A stretch of 23,956 bases of DNA from a virus, in the IMG/VR virus record IMGVR_UViG_3300034375_011420, positions 1 through 23,956 of that record. One strand, 5' to 3'. Shown piece after piece: positions 14,149-20,966 of this stretch; position 1 is the first letter of the stretch, and every line of letters starts with the position of its first letter. The position numbers and the translations under genes were made by a program. The notes under the pieces were generated by a model that did not search any database, was not told the origin of the DNA, and worked only from the letters and a program-made list of their open reading frames with translations.

Positions 14149-14553
14149 TTAGTAATTTGGTGTGAAGTATGTATCTGCTTCTAAATTCTCATTGTTACTC
14201 ACAAAAGCAGTATCTCCAGTAGTTCCTCCAGGATTTGTAACCACTTTGATTAGTCCAGAATCTAATACTGATTCGTCATCACAAAGTAACTCGTATTCAT
14301 AGATACCATTATAGTGTTCTACAGAATTTTGAAAGGATGCATTTAGGGTTACTCTGAATTCACTATATCTATCATTTGTAGATAATAGTGTCGCTGTAAA
14401 ATAACCACTACTAGAACCAACCCAGGTATCATCAGTTTGGTCCCATTGGCTTCTCATTCTAAATTTATATGCATCTCCCAATCCACAGTCAACATTTGCA
14501 ACGTTGAATGATAAATCAAATTGAGATTCGTTGTTTACTACAATAATAGTCAT
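14149..14553 (-). CDS. Ig-like structural protein
   Basis: 134 residues. The protein is beta-rich: alternating strands 'MTIIVVNNESQFDLSFNV', 'YKFRMRSQWDQTDDTW', 'YFTATLLSTNDRYSEFRVTL', 'YNGIYEYELLCDDESVLDSG' and 'LIKVV', ending in an Asn/Tyr-rich tail. This strand order is that of small Ig-like or decoration-type domains on capsids and tails, where they add stability or bind carbohydrate. It has its own promoter candidate (14577-14608) immediately after the tube terminator, and the portal gene starts 8 bases downstream. No named family recognised; a head or collar decoration protein is the likely class. Confidence 0.65.
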   Translation of the reverse strand: MTIIVVNNESQFDLSFNVANVDCGLGDAYKFRMRSQWDQTDDTWVGSSSGYFTATLLSTNDRYSEFRVTLNASFQNSVEHYNGIYEYELLCDDESVLDSGLIKVVTNPGGTTGDTAFVSNNENLEADTYFTPNY

Positions 14554-14576
14554 ACAAAATTATGTTTTTACAATAG

Positions 14577-14608
14577 GAAATATAGAAAATAGAATACCTG
14601 TAAACAAA
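14577..14608 (-). promoter_or_regulatory. Bacteroidetes-type promoter for the portal operon
   Basis: On the minus strand TTTG (14605-14608) is separated by 20 bases from TATATTTC (14577-14584). This matches the Bacteroidetes -33 TTTG / -7 TAnnTTTG pattern except for the last base. The start codon lies 24 bases downstream. It overlaps the U-run side of the preceding terminator. Confidence 0.6.
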
Positions 14609-14635
14609 AGAAAGGAGCCCCAATAGAGCTCCTTT
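14601..14635 (-). terminator. Intrinsic terminator after the tube-like gene
   Basis: AAAGGAGC (14611-14618) pairs with GCTCCTTT (14628-14635) around a nine-base loop. On the minus strand it is followed by CTTTTGTTTA. Its arms differ from the GGGACC terminators but the flanking CAAAAGAAAGG is similar. Confidence 0.75.
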
Positions 14636-14659
14636 CGCCACAAGTATATAGAATACGAA

Positions 14660-15184
14660 TTACGCTTCTACAATCGTAGATGTAACTTCGTATGAAGGTG
14701 CGGCTTCTAATCCGCTAATAGTGATTTCATATCCTTGACGATCTGCGTATGCAGTTCCACTAGTAACTGTTGCTGCTGAAACGTATGCTCCACGCTCAAG
14801 ACCTACTGAGAAATACTTTGGTGTTTCATCGTTAGTCTTGAATACTACAACCATATTAGTAGCTTCTGCCATTAGTAACAATTGGTTGCGTTTTGCAGCT
14901 TCCATTTTGTTGAATACTAATGTCAATGCTTGGTCATATGTTACTGTACCATTTTCTTGTGATACTGCTACAGTTTCAGTGTATGAACCAGTTTGACGTG
15001 GCATTTCGAAGATAAAGAAATCACTAGGAGTTAGGGCAGATCCGCCCACTGTAATAGCAGTTACAGTACCTGTAGATTCTGTGATGCCTTCAACGGGTCC
15101 GTTTGCGATAAAAACTTTATCAACGCCACCTTGTGCATCGTTACAATCTAGGGTAAATCCTGCTGAGATATTTGAACAACTCAT
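14660..15184 (-). CDS. Probable tail tube (major tail) protein
   Basis: 174 residues. The N-terminus 'SNISAGFTLDCNDAQGGVDK' followed by 'VFIANGPVEGITESTGTVTA' recalls abundant structural proteins in environmental phages located one gene after the capsid. The middle has 'FFIFEMPRQTGSYTETVAVS', 'TYDQALTLVFNKMEAAKRNQ' (the helix of tube monomers) and 'NMVVVFKTNDETPKYFSVGL', ending in strand-rich 'YEITISGLEAAPSYEVTST'. A beta-sandwich with one central helix fits a tail tube monomer. The leader TAAACTAAACAAA lies 11 bases upstream, as for scaffold and capsid, consistent with high expression. A head-decoration role is the alternative. Confidence 0.65.
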   Translation of the reverse strand: MSCSNISAGFTLDCNDAQGGVDKVFIANGPVEGITESTGTVTAITVGGSALTPSDFFIFEMPRQTGSYTETVAVSQENGTVTYDQALTLVFNKMEAAKRNQLLLMAEATNMVVVFKTNDETPKYFSVGLERGAYVSAATVTSGTAYADRQGYEITISGLEAAPSYEVTSTIVEA

Positions 15185-15195
15185 AGTTTCTTTTC

Positions 15196-15208
15196 TTTGT
15201 TTAGTTTA
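15196..15208 (-). promoter_or_regulatory. Leader motif TAAACTAAACAAA before the tube-like gene
   Basis: The 13 bases match the motif before the capsid gene exactly and end 11 bases before the ATG, as they do there. Confidence 0.75.
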
Positions 15209-15209
15209 T

Positions 15210-15235
15210 AAAGAGAGGACCGAAATCCTCTCTTT
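15210..15235 (-). terminator. Hairpin between capsid and tube-like genes
   Basis: AAAGAGAGGA (15210-15219), loop CCGAAA and TCCTCTCTTT (15226-15235) form a perfect 10-bp stem. On the minus strand it is followed by ATAAACTAAAC, a weak U tract. It may be a leaky terminator or an RNA-stabilising hairpin at the 3' end of capsid mRNA. Confidence 0.65.
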
Positions 15236-15248
15236 GGTTATAGTGTGA

Positions 15249-16136
15249 TTATGCTAATCCGTTAGTAGCAAATAGGTTTACTTGGTGTACTGCAACTCCA
15301 AGTCTCCATGCTGCTCTGAACTTCACTACGTCTTCTCCTTCATCGTAGAAGAATTTCATAGTTTCGAAGTCAGATTCTAGACCAGTTCCTGCAACGATAA
15401 ATCCAGCAGGACCAGCTGCAACGTAATCAGATCCTACAAGACCTGAAGATTTTACGATTTTACAGTTAGTTCCGATTAGATCTAGAGTTCTACCATCTCC
15501 TTGGTCGTAGCTATAGTAGTTCAATGCTACTAATGCTCTACGTAGAGTTTGGAAGTTAGCTGGAGAAACGATCATGATTAGATCTTCTCTGTCTTTTACA
15601 GACTCGTCGATTGCATCGAATAGATCTAATGCTTGATCTACTGCGTTAGAAACTGTCCAAGCTGCTGGAGCTGCTGGTACGTTAGCACCGTTAGCTGCAG
15701 TAATTTGAGCTTTGATACCGTTTACAGTACCGTCTCCGTTGATTAGGAAACCTTCGTTGTATTTACGTACTCTTTCTACGTAGTAACCTGAAATTATTTC
15801 CTCGAATGGTACTGAGTCGTTAGCAGTTCCTGCGCTCATTCTCTGAGATAACCAGTACTGGCGTAGGTCTTCTGGACAAAGTTCCATTTTTACTTGTTTG
15901 TCTGCGATTGAGATGTCAACTTGAGAGAAGTTTACATCACCGCTTGGTGACCAACCACATGATAGATCAGCAACGTTTAGGTCACCGTCCATTAGGTTGA
16001 TAGCTACAGTACCTGCTTGAAGACCAGAACGAACGTCAATGTCATTCATCAAGTCTGTAGTCAACACTGCCTTTGCGATCAAGTCTAATGAAAGCTCATC
16101 AGTGTATGCTGTTAGGGCTGTTAAATCAAATGCCAT
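15249..16136 (-). CDS. Major capsid protein (HK97 fold)
   Basis: 295 residues. The N-terminus has 'FDLTALTAYTDELSLDLIAK' and 'DLMNDIDVRSGLQAGTVAIN'; the middle has 'DKQVKMELCPEDLRQYWLSQ' and 'FEEIISGYYVERVRKYNEGF' (spine-helix-like), then 'GIKAQI', 'DLFDAIDESVKDREDLIMIV' and 'SPANFQTLRRALVALNYY' (A-domain-type order), and a C-terminal 'FRAAWRLGVAVHQVNLFA' strand. This is the organisation of HK97-fold capsid proteins of Bacteroidetes and marine phages, and length and neighbours (scaffold, protease, tube) agree. A prohead protease upstream suggests cleavage near its start, but no cleavage site is evident. The leader motif is 11 bases before the ATG. Confidence 0.88.
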   Translation of the reverse strand: MAFDLTALTAYTDELSLDLIAKAVLTTDLMNDIDVRSGLQAGTVAINLMDGDLNVADLSCGWSPSGDVNFSQVDISIADKQVKMELCPEDLRQYWLSQRMSAGTANDSVPFEEIISGYYVERVRKYNEGFLINGDGTVNGIKAQITAANGANVPAAPAAWTVSNAVDQALDLFDAIDESVKDREDLIMIVSPANFQTLRRALVALNYYSYDQGDGRTLDLIGTNCKIVKSSGLVGSDYVAAGPAGFIVAGTGLESDFETMKFFYDEGEDVVKFRAAWRLGVAVHQVNLFATNGLA

Positions 16137-16147
16137 AATAATTGATG

Positions 16148-16160
16148 TTTGTTTAGTTTA
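16148..16160 (-). promoter_or_regulatory. Leader motif TAAACTAAACAAA before the capsid gene
   Basis: Thirteen bases, ending 11 bases upstream of the major-capsid ATG. Identical to 15196-15208 and 12/13 identical to 16762-16774. Confidence 0.75.
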
Positions 16161-16162
16161 GT

Positions 16163-16750
16163 TTATTTGTTCTTTCTGATTGATACAAGCTTTTCAAAAC
16201 GCGCTTCTGCACGACCTTTGATTACCTTTGCTTCTTCAGAGAAGTTGTTTCTGATCTTTTTAGTAGCAGGCTGATCAGCGATTGCCTCAAAACGCTCAGT
16301 TAGAGTGTTTAGTTCTTCTTTTAGAGAGCTAATTTCTTCAGTATATGGTTTGATTAGACCTGCGATCTCTGTAATGAATTCATCAGCGTTGAATTGCATT
16401 TCAACTTCTTCTTTGATTTCTTCTTCAGCTTCGATATTCTCTTCAGCTTTTTCTTCGATCGAAGTAATTTCACCATTTTCACCTACTGTAATTAGCAAAC
16501 CTTCTGTAGTTTCATGTTTCCCCATTGGAGCAAATGGATCTTCAGATGCACCTTCACCAGCTCTAACAAATAGGATTGCTCCTGGTTGTAGTTCGCCTTC
16601 GGTGTATACTTCAGTTCCGTCAACTAGAGTAGCTTCAGCCATAGTAACTTCTACTTTCTCTTCTTTTTCCTCGTTTTGGATTTTCACTACTTCTTCAGTC
16701 TCAGCTCCAAGTAAAACTCGTAGCTTTGTAATTGCTTGTTGTACATCCAT
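16163..16750 (-). CDS. Scaffold-like protein
   Basis: 195 residues. The N-terminal half has 'TEEVVKIQNEEKEEKVEVTM' and a small beta-barrel-like part with 'ATLVDGTEVYTEGELQPGAI' and 'HETTEGLLITVGENGEITSI'. The middle is very acidic (Glu-rich, about residues 103-120). The C-terminal part is a coiled-coil helix ('TEEISSLKEELNTLTERFEA') with a basic end. Acidic, helical, located between maturation protease and capsid gene: the expected scaffold position. Scaffolds guide capsid assembly and are often removed by the protease. A minor head protein is the alternative. The leader motif is 11 bases before its ATG and a promoter candidate lies further upstream. Confidence 0.75.
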   Translation of the reverse strand: MDVQQAITKLRVLLGAETEEVVKIQNEEKEEKVEVTMAEATLVDGTEVYTEGELQPGAILFVRAGEGASEDPFAPMGKHETTEGLLITVGENGEITSIEEKAEENIEAEEEIKEEVEMQFNADEFITEIAGLIKPYTEEISSLKEELNTLTERFEAIADQPATKKIRNNFSEEAKVIKGRAEARFEKLVSIRKNK

Positions 16751-16761
16751 AATGAAATAGT

Positions 16762-16774
16762 TTTGTTTAGGTTA
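16762..16774 (-). promoter_or_regulatory. Leader motif before the scaffold gene (12/13 match)
   Basis: TAACCTAAACAAA, one base different from the capsid and tube leaders, again ending 11 bases before the ATG. Confidence 0.7.
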
Positions 16775-16780
16775 CGTAAC
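16771..16780. promoter_or_regulatory. Palindrome GTTACGTAAC, possible operator
   Basis: A perfect 10-base palindrome that would overlap the transcription start of the minus-strand promoter at 16786-16814. It also overlaps the leader motif by four bases. Confidence 0.4.
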
Positions 16781-16785
16781 ATATA

Positions 16786-16814
16786 GAAATATACGGGATT
16801 GAAAAATGGACAAA
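16786..16814 (-). promoter_or_regulatory. Bacteroidetes-type promoter for scaffold, capsid and tube genes
   Basis: On the minus strand TTTG (16811-16814) is followed after 17 bases by TATATTTC (16786-16793), a slightly short-spaced version of the Bacteroidetes TTTG/TAnnTTTG pattern. It lies in the only divergent gap, upstream of the scaffold gene. Confidence 0.55.
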
Positions 16815-16897
16815 AGTTGAATTTTTTTATGGTCTACATGAAACTTTTTCTTGGAGACCACTATAACTATCGTAAATAATTAAAAAACAACAACAAA

Positions 16898-17044
16898 ATG
16901 GAAAAACAAATTGAAAATCTAACAGCAGCGATCGAAGATCTAACCTTGGAAATCAGTCTTCTAAACACAGGACAAATGTACGGAGGAAATCTAACAGATG
17001 CTATCAACATCCTAGCAGAAGTAATCGCAAAACAAGAGAAGTAA
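16898..17044 (+). CDS. Small helical protein on the opposite strand (48 aa)
   Basis: 48 residues from the ATG at 16898-16900, on the plus strand in a minus-strand head operon. It has an A-rich leader (AACAACAAA) and an intrinsic terminator eight bases after the stop. The protein is a single amphipathic helix-turn-helix-like hairpin ('EKQIENLTAAIEDLTLEISL', 'DAINILAEVIAKQEK') with a Gly-rich turn (YGGN) in the middle, likely a small coiled coil. Its function is not recognised. Its own leader and terminator suggest independent expression, like phage morons. Confidence 0.7.
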   Translation: MEKQIENLTAAIEDLTLEISLLNTGQMYGGNLTDAINILAEVIAKQEK

Positions 17045-17051
17045 AACTAAC

Positions 17052-17071
17052 GGAGAGCCTTCGGGCTCTCC
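17052..17071 (+). terminator. UUCG-tetraloop terminator of the 48-aa gene
   Basis: GGAGAGCC, loop TTCG, GGCTCTCC: an 8-bp perfect stem closed by C-G around the extra-stable UUCG tetraloop, followed by TAATTT on the plus strand. The U-run is short. Confidence 0.75.
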
Positions 17072-17084
17072 TAATTTAAATATT

Positions 17085-17570
17085 ATGTACACAATATACA
17101 AAGGAAAATTACCGAATGGCCATTGGAAAATTGGATGCGATATGAATTATCCAAATAGACCAGTATCTCAAAATATGTCTGAATACTTTATATTAGAACA
17201 ACACTCTGATATTATGATTGCAAGTGAACGAGAAATAGAATTACAAAAAGAACACAATGTTAGAGTAGATGGTACTCCATATTACATGACTAAAATAAAT
17301 GCAGCAAAGGCATCTAAAGCTGCTAAAGAAAATGGTAACCATAATTGGCAAAAAGGAAATAGAGTAAAACGGACACTTTCACCTAAACATCAATTTGCTT
17401 TTAGTAGTGCTGGTGGTAAAGCAAATAAAGGTAAACCAAAACCACATGCTATAGAATTAGCAAAATCACTAAATAAAGAGTGGACTTGCGAAGTATGTGG
17501 CAAATCAGGAAAAGGAAGAGGTAATTATGTTAGATACCATAAAAACTGTGAAACAAAATTGCATGATTAG
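17085..17570 (+). CDS. Degenerate GIY-YIG protein with CCHC zinc finger (homing-type)
   Basis: 161 residues on the plus strand. The N-terminal part shows YTIY (2-5) at the GIY position and WKIG (14-17) at the YIG position (Tyr replaced by Trp), with Arg25, Glu50 in 'SEREIELQKEHN' and Asn58, the same Glu-to-Asn spacing as in the GIY-YIG enzyme at 2523-2948. A middle segment is 'SPKHQFAFSSAGGKANKGKP'. The C-terminus is a C-x2-C-x13-H-x2-C zinc finger (135, 138, 152, 155). This is the make-up of free-standing homing-type proteins of phages. Target site unknown; the degenerate YIG raises doubt about activity. It ends head-on to the holin-like gene. Confidence 0.7.
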   Translation: MYTIYKGKLPNGHWKIGCDMNYPNRPVSQNMSEYFILEQHSDIMIASEREIELQKEHNVRVDGTPYYMTKINAAKASKAAKENGNHNWQKGNRVKRTLSPKHQFAFSSAGGKANKGKPKPHAIELAKSLNKEWTCEVCGKSGKGRGNYVRYHKNCETKLHD

Positions 17571-17590
17571 CATATAATCTTCAGGTTTAT

Positions 17591-17636
17591 GCAGGAAAGA
17601 GAAGGATCTAGTTTTAGGACTGGTCCTTCTTCCTGC
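17591..17636. terminator. Probable bidirectional terminator between convergent genes
   Basis: GCAGGAAAGAGAAGGATC (17591-17608) and GGTCCTTCTTCCTGC (17622-17636) form an imperfect stem between the plus-strand GIY-YIG gene and the minus-strand small membrane protein, whose stop lies in its loop. Confidence 0.5.
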
Positions 17637-17781
17637 TTCTAATGGCATGTATTCTCACGATATTTAGAATAATACCTGAGACTATTAAACCCAAGGTTAG
17701 CCACTCGTTCCAGTTCATTATAGCAGCACCTGATCCTGCTATTGTAACTATATTAGCTGTAGTATCTTTGATTTCGTTCAT
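17614..17781 (-). CDS. Small holin-like membrane protein (55 aa)
   Basis: 55 residues; its ATG shares one base with the stop of the protease gene (TAATG). It has a short N-terminal region (MNEIKDTTANIVTIAG), then 'WNEWLTLGLIVSGIILNIVR' as a single membrane helix (about residues 24-43), and a strongly basic tail 'HAIRSRKKDQS'. A short N-terminal amphipathic segment, one helix and a basic tail is the make-up of small holin-like or membrane-lesion proteins. It is the last gene of its transcript before the plus-strand cassette. Holin role is inferred; it could be a virion-associated membrane protein. Confidence 0.6.
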   Translation of the reverse strand: MNEIKDTTANIVTIAGSGAAIMNWNEWLTLGLIVSGIILNIVRIHAIRSRKKDQS

Positions 17782-18959
17782 TAGTTCTTGATTGCTTTTT
17801 CAAGGAAGTTTCCAGCAATACTAAAACCATTCAGTTCGCCGTCTTTGATCTTCTTCCACGTTTCTGAATTATTTATCTTGTAGCTCGTCATCCAAGTGCC
17901 TTTTGGTACATCAAATCCATATAAACTTGATTTATCTCTTTTAGGATCTTCTACTAACCAAGATTCTAGTAGTGTATTTTCTTGCACTACTTCGTCGTTA
18001 TGATTTACATCTGTATTGTGGAGCTTCTGTTCCTTCATGAATCTCTCAGCAATCTCCTTGATGGTGTCTTTGCTAAAGAATACATGGAATAGATTACCCA
18101 TTGCATCTCTACGTGGTATCAAGATATTTGGAATCATGGCAGGTCCCACTACTATTTGTTGATCGTCTTCTGAGAATGCAAATGCACCAGGGTATCTCCA
18201 ATAATTATTACTAGCACTTGCAATTCTACCAGCATTACCTCTTGCTGGTCCTTTACTAATCATTACAGTTTCTCTACCATCTTTGAATACTTCTAACTCT
18301 TCCCAAAAGTGCTTGCAGTTTACTCCTCCTTTGAAATCAAAGATTGAGTATGGTTGTCCATTGTGACGGAATCCTGTATTGATGCGAGAATCCATCTCAT
18401 CGATCTCTTCTCTTGTATAGATCTTGCGAAGTCTCTGCATTGCTTTACAGAAGTTACGTTCAGCTGGTGGTCCAGCATATCTGTACTTTGTTTCAGCTTG
18501 TCTTGTTAGGTCACGTTTACCAAGAATATCAAGTGCTCTAACTCCTTTTAGGTAATCACCAATATCTTCGAATTCATTTTTAGTACCATCAATTATAACT
18601 ACAGTTTCTGGATCGTATTCTTCACCAAATTCATCTGATGAAGCCATCTTTAGAATTTCATCATGTATATTAGCTGATTCGTCTTCCATTGCTGTAGGGC
18701 CATGTACTTCTTCCCAGTAACTGTGGCAAATTGCAGCTGCTTGATCGCTTGGATAACCTTCACCAGTTACTACTGAAATACAGCGACTCATGAATGGGTC
18801 GTGTTCTTCTCCGCTTTCTGGCATGACAAAGTCTTCTTCAGCAAAGGCTTGCCAATTGACGCCAATTGCTGGTTTGTCGACGAGAGACATAATATCGACA
18901 CCCATGTTATCAAATTCAAGTTCATCTATGTTAATGAGTAATTCTACAATCTTGTTCAT
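17781..18959 (-). CDS. XkdF-type head maturation protease (putative)
   Basis: 392 residues. The N-terminus contains 'MSLVDKPAIGVNWQAFAEED', the start typical of XkdF-type proteins. An inserted middle region carries a conserved-looking 'YRYAGPPAERNFCKAMQRLR' and 'FDFKGGVNCKHFWEELEVF' that I recall from head-morphogenesis-associated proteins of environmental phages. The C-terminus 'LVEDPKRDKSSLYGFDVPKG' and 'IKDGELNGFSIAG' is the XkdF (PBSX-like) putative serine protease signature. It would cut scaffold and capsid proteins during maturation. It starts two bases after the tape-measure gene ends. Catalytic residues cannot be assigned by eye. Confidence 0.75.
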   Translation of the reverse strand: MNKIVELLINIDELEFDNMGVDIMSLVDKPAIGVNWQAFAEEDFVMPESGEEHDPFMSRCISVVTGEGYPSDQAAAICHSYWEEVHGPTAMEDESANIHDEILKMASSDEFGEEYDPETVVIIDGTKNEFEDIGDYLKGVRALDILGKRDLTRQAETKYRYAGPPAERNFCKAMQRLRKIYTREEIDEMDSRINTGFRHNGQPYSIFDFKGGVNCKHFWEELEVFKDGRETVMISKGPARGNAGRIASASNNYWRYPGAFAFSEDDQQIVVGPAMIPNILIPRRDAMGNLFHVFFSKDTIKEIAERFMKEQKLHNTDVNHNDEVVQENTLLESWLVEDPKRDKSSLYGFDVPKGTWMTSYKINNSETWKKIKDGELNGFSIAGNFLEKAIKN

Positions 18960-18961
18960 AA

Positions 18962-20896
18962 TTATAATTTTGCTAGATCTTCGATCTTTTTATTTGCTTC
19001 TTGTTCGCTAGTAACTTCTGTTGCTACTACGTATGCTCTAATTGGTGCTTGTGTACCTTGCTGGCTTGCAGTAACTGTAGCTGCTCCTTCTTGTCCAGCT
19101 GCTGTAGCATCTAATGCTGCTTCTGGATTGAATGTAGGAATTGTTGGTCTACTTGGTACTCCACCACCAGCACCTCCACCACCACCTCCAGCTGCAGGAG
19201 TAGGTGTAGAAAGTATTTGTTGTACATTCGCAATACCACTGGCAACTGCGATTCCTGCTGCAATAGTTGCACGTATTGGAGAGGTTGGATCACCAGGAAT
19301 CAACTGAGATGCATAGGCAGATTGTGCTGCTTGGTATGTTTGTATCGTAGTTGCTGCAATCGCTGCTGCTTTACCAACTGCTGTTTGTTCTCCAACAAGA
19401 CTAGCAATAGCACCAAAGGCTCCAACTGCTAATTGTAACTCGTTATCCTTCTCAGCCTTCTTGAGTGCTACATTGTAATCAGCCTCTTCTTTTGCCAGCT
19501 TTTCACGTTTCTTTTGGAACTTGTCGCGTATTTGTTGCTTTTGTTCTTCAGTAGCTCCAAGTAGTGCAAGTTCTTCCATTGCCTTTTGTTCTTCAAAGGC
19601 AAGTTCTTCTTGTGCACGCTGAAATTCATTCTCAATACTCTCAAAGTATGCAGCATCTAGAATCTCTTTTAGTCTTGCTTGTTTATCTTTATATTCTTGT
19701 AATTCTGCCTCTTCGCGTTCTTTACGTTTTTGTGTTTCAGCATCAGCAAAATCTTGACGCATTTGAGATAGTTGATTCTCATATAATAGTTCGGCTTCTG
19801 CTAACTGTTCTTTAGTTGCCTTGTTCTCACGTAACTCTTTGAGTGCTGCTTGCTTTTGTATCTCTAATTGTGCTTCAGCCTTTTCTTGTTCATCTTTAAT
19901 ATCCTCTACTCGCAAGTCACGTAGTATATCAGATACTGTTTGTTCTTGTGCAAGTCTCTCTTCTATTTGGGCTTTACGTTCTTCTGCTGCTTGTGTTCTA
20001 ATTTCACGACCAACCCTTTCAGCATCATACTCGATATTTGCAATTTGAGTTTGTTGTTCAATTAGTTGTGCTTGTAGTTCAGCAATTTCTTGTTGTTTCT
20101 CTCTACGCTCTTCGTAGTTATTAGTGAGTGTTAGTTGCGCCTGTGCAGCTTGTAGTGCTAATTGTGTTTCAGCAACCTGGTTCTCTGCTAATTGTTTAGT
20201 AGCAGCTGTAACCTTGTCAAGTGCTGCAAGTCTTTCATCAAGACCTAGTGTAGTATCTTCAAGAATCTTCTTTTGTGCCTCTATTTCTGCATTTAGTTGG
20301 GCATTCTCAATAATAGTCTTTTTACGAAGATCTGCCAGTTTCTTTTCAGCATCAAAAAGACTATCAACTGCTGTAGTAGCCTCATTGACGGCATCTTTCA
20401 TAGTATTGAATGCTTCTGCGAATTTACCTTGTACTAATAACTTCAAGGCTTTACCTACATTGGCTACAATAGCACCAAGTCCTGCCATTACCTTCTTTAG
20501 AGCTTTGGCTCCACCTTCTAAATTCTTGAAATAGTTTACTAACGCAAGTACTAATGGTACTAGAAGACCAATACCAGTTGCTGCAATAGCCGCTGATGTT
20601 ACTTTACCAAATACATTTGCAGCTTTACTACTGATTCCAAATCCTTTTGCAATACCAGATAAACCTGTTTGTAACGTCTTGTAACCTTTCTTGAGGTCAT
20701 TGAAACTATTAGATAATCCAGAGAACTTCTCTTTGATGGCATCTAATTGCTTTGAAAAGAATCCACCCTCTTTTTCTGCTTGTTTGGTAGCCTTTCCAGC
20801 TTTCTCCATCTCTTTGGTGAAGTCTTCAATATTGTCGACTTCTTTCTCTATACCATCGATGGTAAACTTGATTTTGACTTCTTTTTCTGCTGCCAT
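18962..20896 (-). CDS. Tail tape measure protein
   Basis: 644 residues. N-terminus: 'KEVKIKFTIDGIEKEVDNIE', then a Gly/Ser/Lys helix region. A hydrophobic stretch ('VTSAAIAATGIGLLVPLVLA', about 96-120) is followed by an Ala/Lys membrane-like helix, then a very long Glu/Gln/Ala/Lys-rich coiled coil (about 180-490). Near residue 510 'AAIAATTIQTYQAAQSAYAS' is a signature I associate with tape measures of marine/Bacteroidetes phages. A Gly-rich (GGGGGGAGGG) and Pro-rich linker precedes the C-terminus. It sets tail length: at about 0.15 nm per residue, near 95-100 nm. A stable hairpin at 20931-20966 lies between it and the preceding gene. Confidence 0.88.
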   Translation of the reverse strand: MAAEKEVKIKFTIDGIEKEVDNIEDFTKEMEKAGKATKQAEKEGGFFSKQLDAIKEKFSGLSNSFNDLKKGYKTLQTGLSGIAKGFGISSKAANVFGKVTSAAIAATGIGLLVPLVLALVNYFKNLEGGAKALKKVMAGLGAIVANVGKALKLLVQGKFAEAFNTMKDAVNEATTAVDSLFDAEKKLADLRKKTIIENAQLNAEIEAQKKILEDTTLGLDERLAALDKVTAATKQLAENQVAETQLALQAAQAQLTLTNNYEERREKQQEIAELQAQLIEQQTQIANIEYDAERVGREIRTQAAEERKAQIEERLAQEQTVSDILRDLRVEDIKDEQEKAEAQLEIQKQAALKELRENKATKEQLAEAELLYENQLSQMRQDFADAETQKRKEREEAELQEYKDKQARLKEILDAAYFESIENEFQRAQEELAFEEQKAMEELALLGATEEQKQQIRDKFQKKREKLAKEEADYNVALKKAEKDNELQLAVGAFGAIASLVGEQTAVGKAAAIAATTIQTYQAAQSAYASQLIPGDPTSPIRATIAAGIAVASGIANVQQILSTPTPAAGGGGGGAGGGVPSRPTIPTFNPEAALDATAAGQEGAATVTASQQGTQAPIRAYVVATEVTSEQEANKKIEDLAKL

Positions 20897-20930
20897 ATTG
20901 GTCTGTTATTATTCTATTAGAAATATATCG

Positions 20931-20966
20931 AGAGAGTCCGATGAACTAGACGCCATCAAACTCTCT
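20931..20966 (-). terminator. 13-bp hairpin spanning the stop of the 947-aa gene
   Basis: On the minus strand AGAGAGTTTGATG, loop GCGTCTAGTT, CATCGGACTCTCT; the two central T-G pairs are wobbles on the minus-strand RNA but mismatches on the plus strand. The TAG stop at 20946-20948 lies in the loop. Only a weak U-run (ATATATTTC) follows, so it may terminate partially or pause. Confidence 0.6.

Noticed and set aside
16832-16861. GGTCT...AGACC inverted repeat upstream of the plus-strand gene
   Set aside because: Arms are only five bases and widely separated; it is too weak to call an operator or hairpin.
20124-20534. Plus-strand open frame rich in Ala/Ser/Cys
   Set aside because: It is a mirror of the Ala/Glu-rich tape measure coding strand and has no supporting leader or neighbours.
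20920-20927. TATATTTC upstream of the tape measure as a promoter
   Set aside because: The nearest upstream TTTG is 29 bases away, too far for the Bacteroidetes pattern; a similar TATATTTC at 2496-2503 lacks any TTTG at the right distance.
20946-20948. Readthrough of the TAG joining the 947-residue gene and the tape measure
   Set aside because: The frame after the TAG is not the tape-measure frame and soon ends, so no fusion protein would result.
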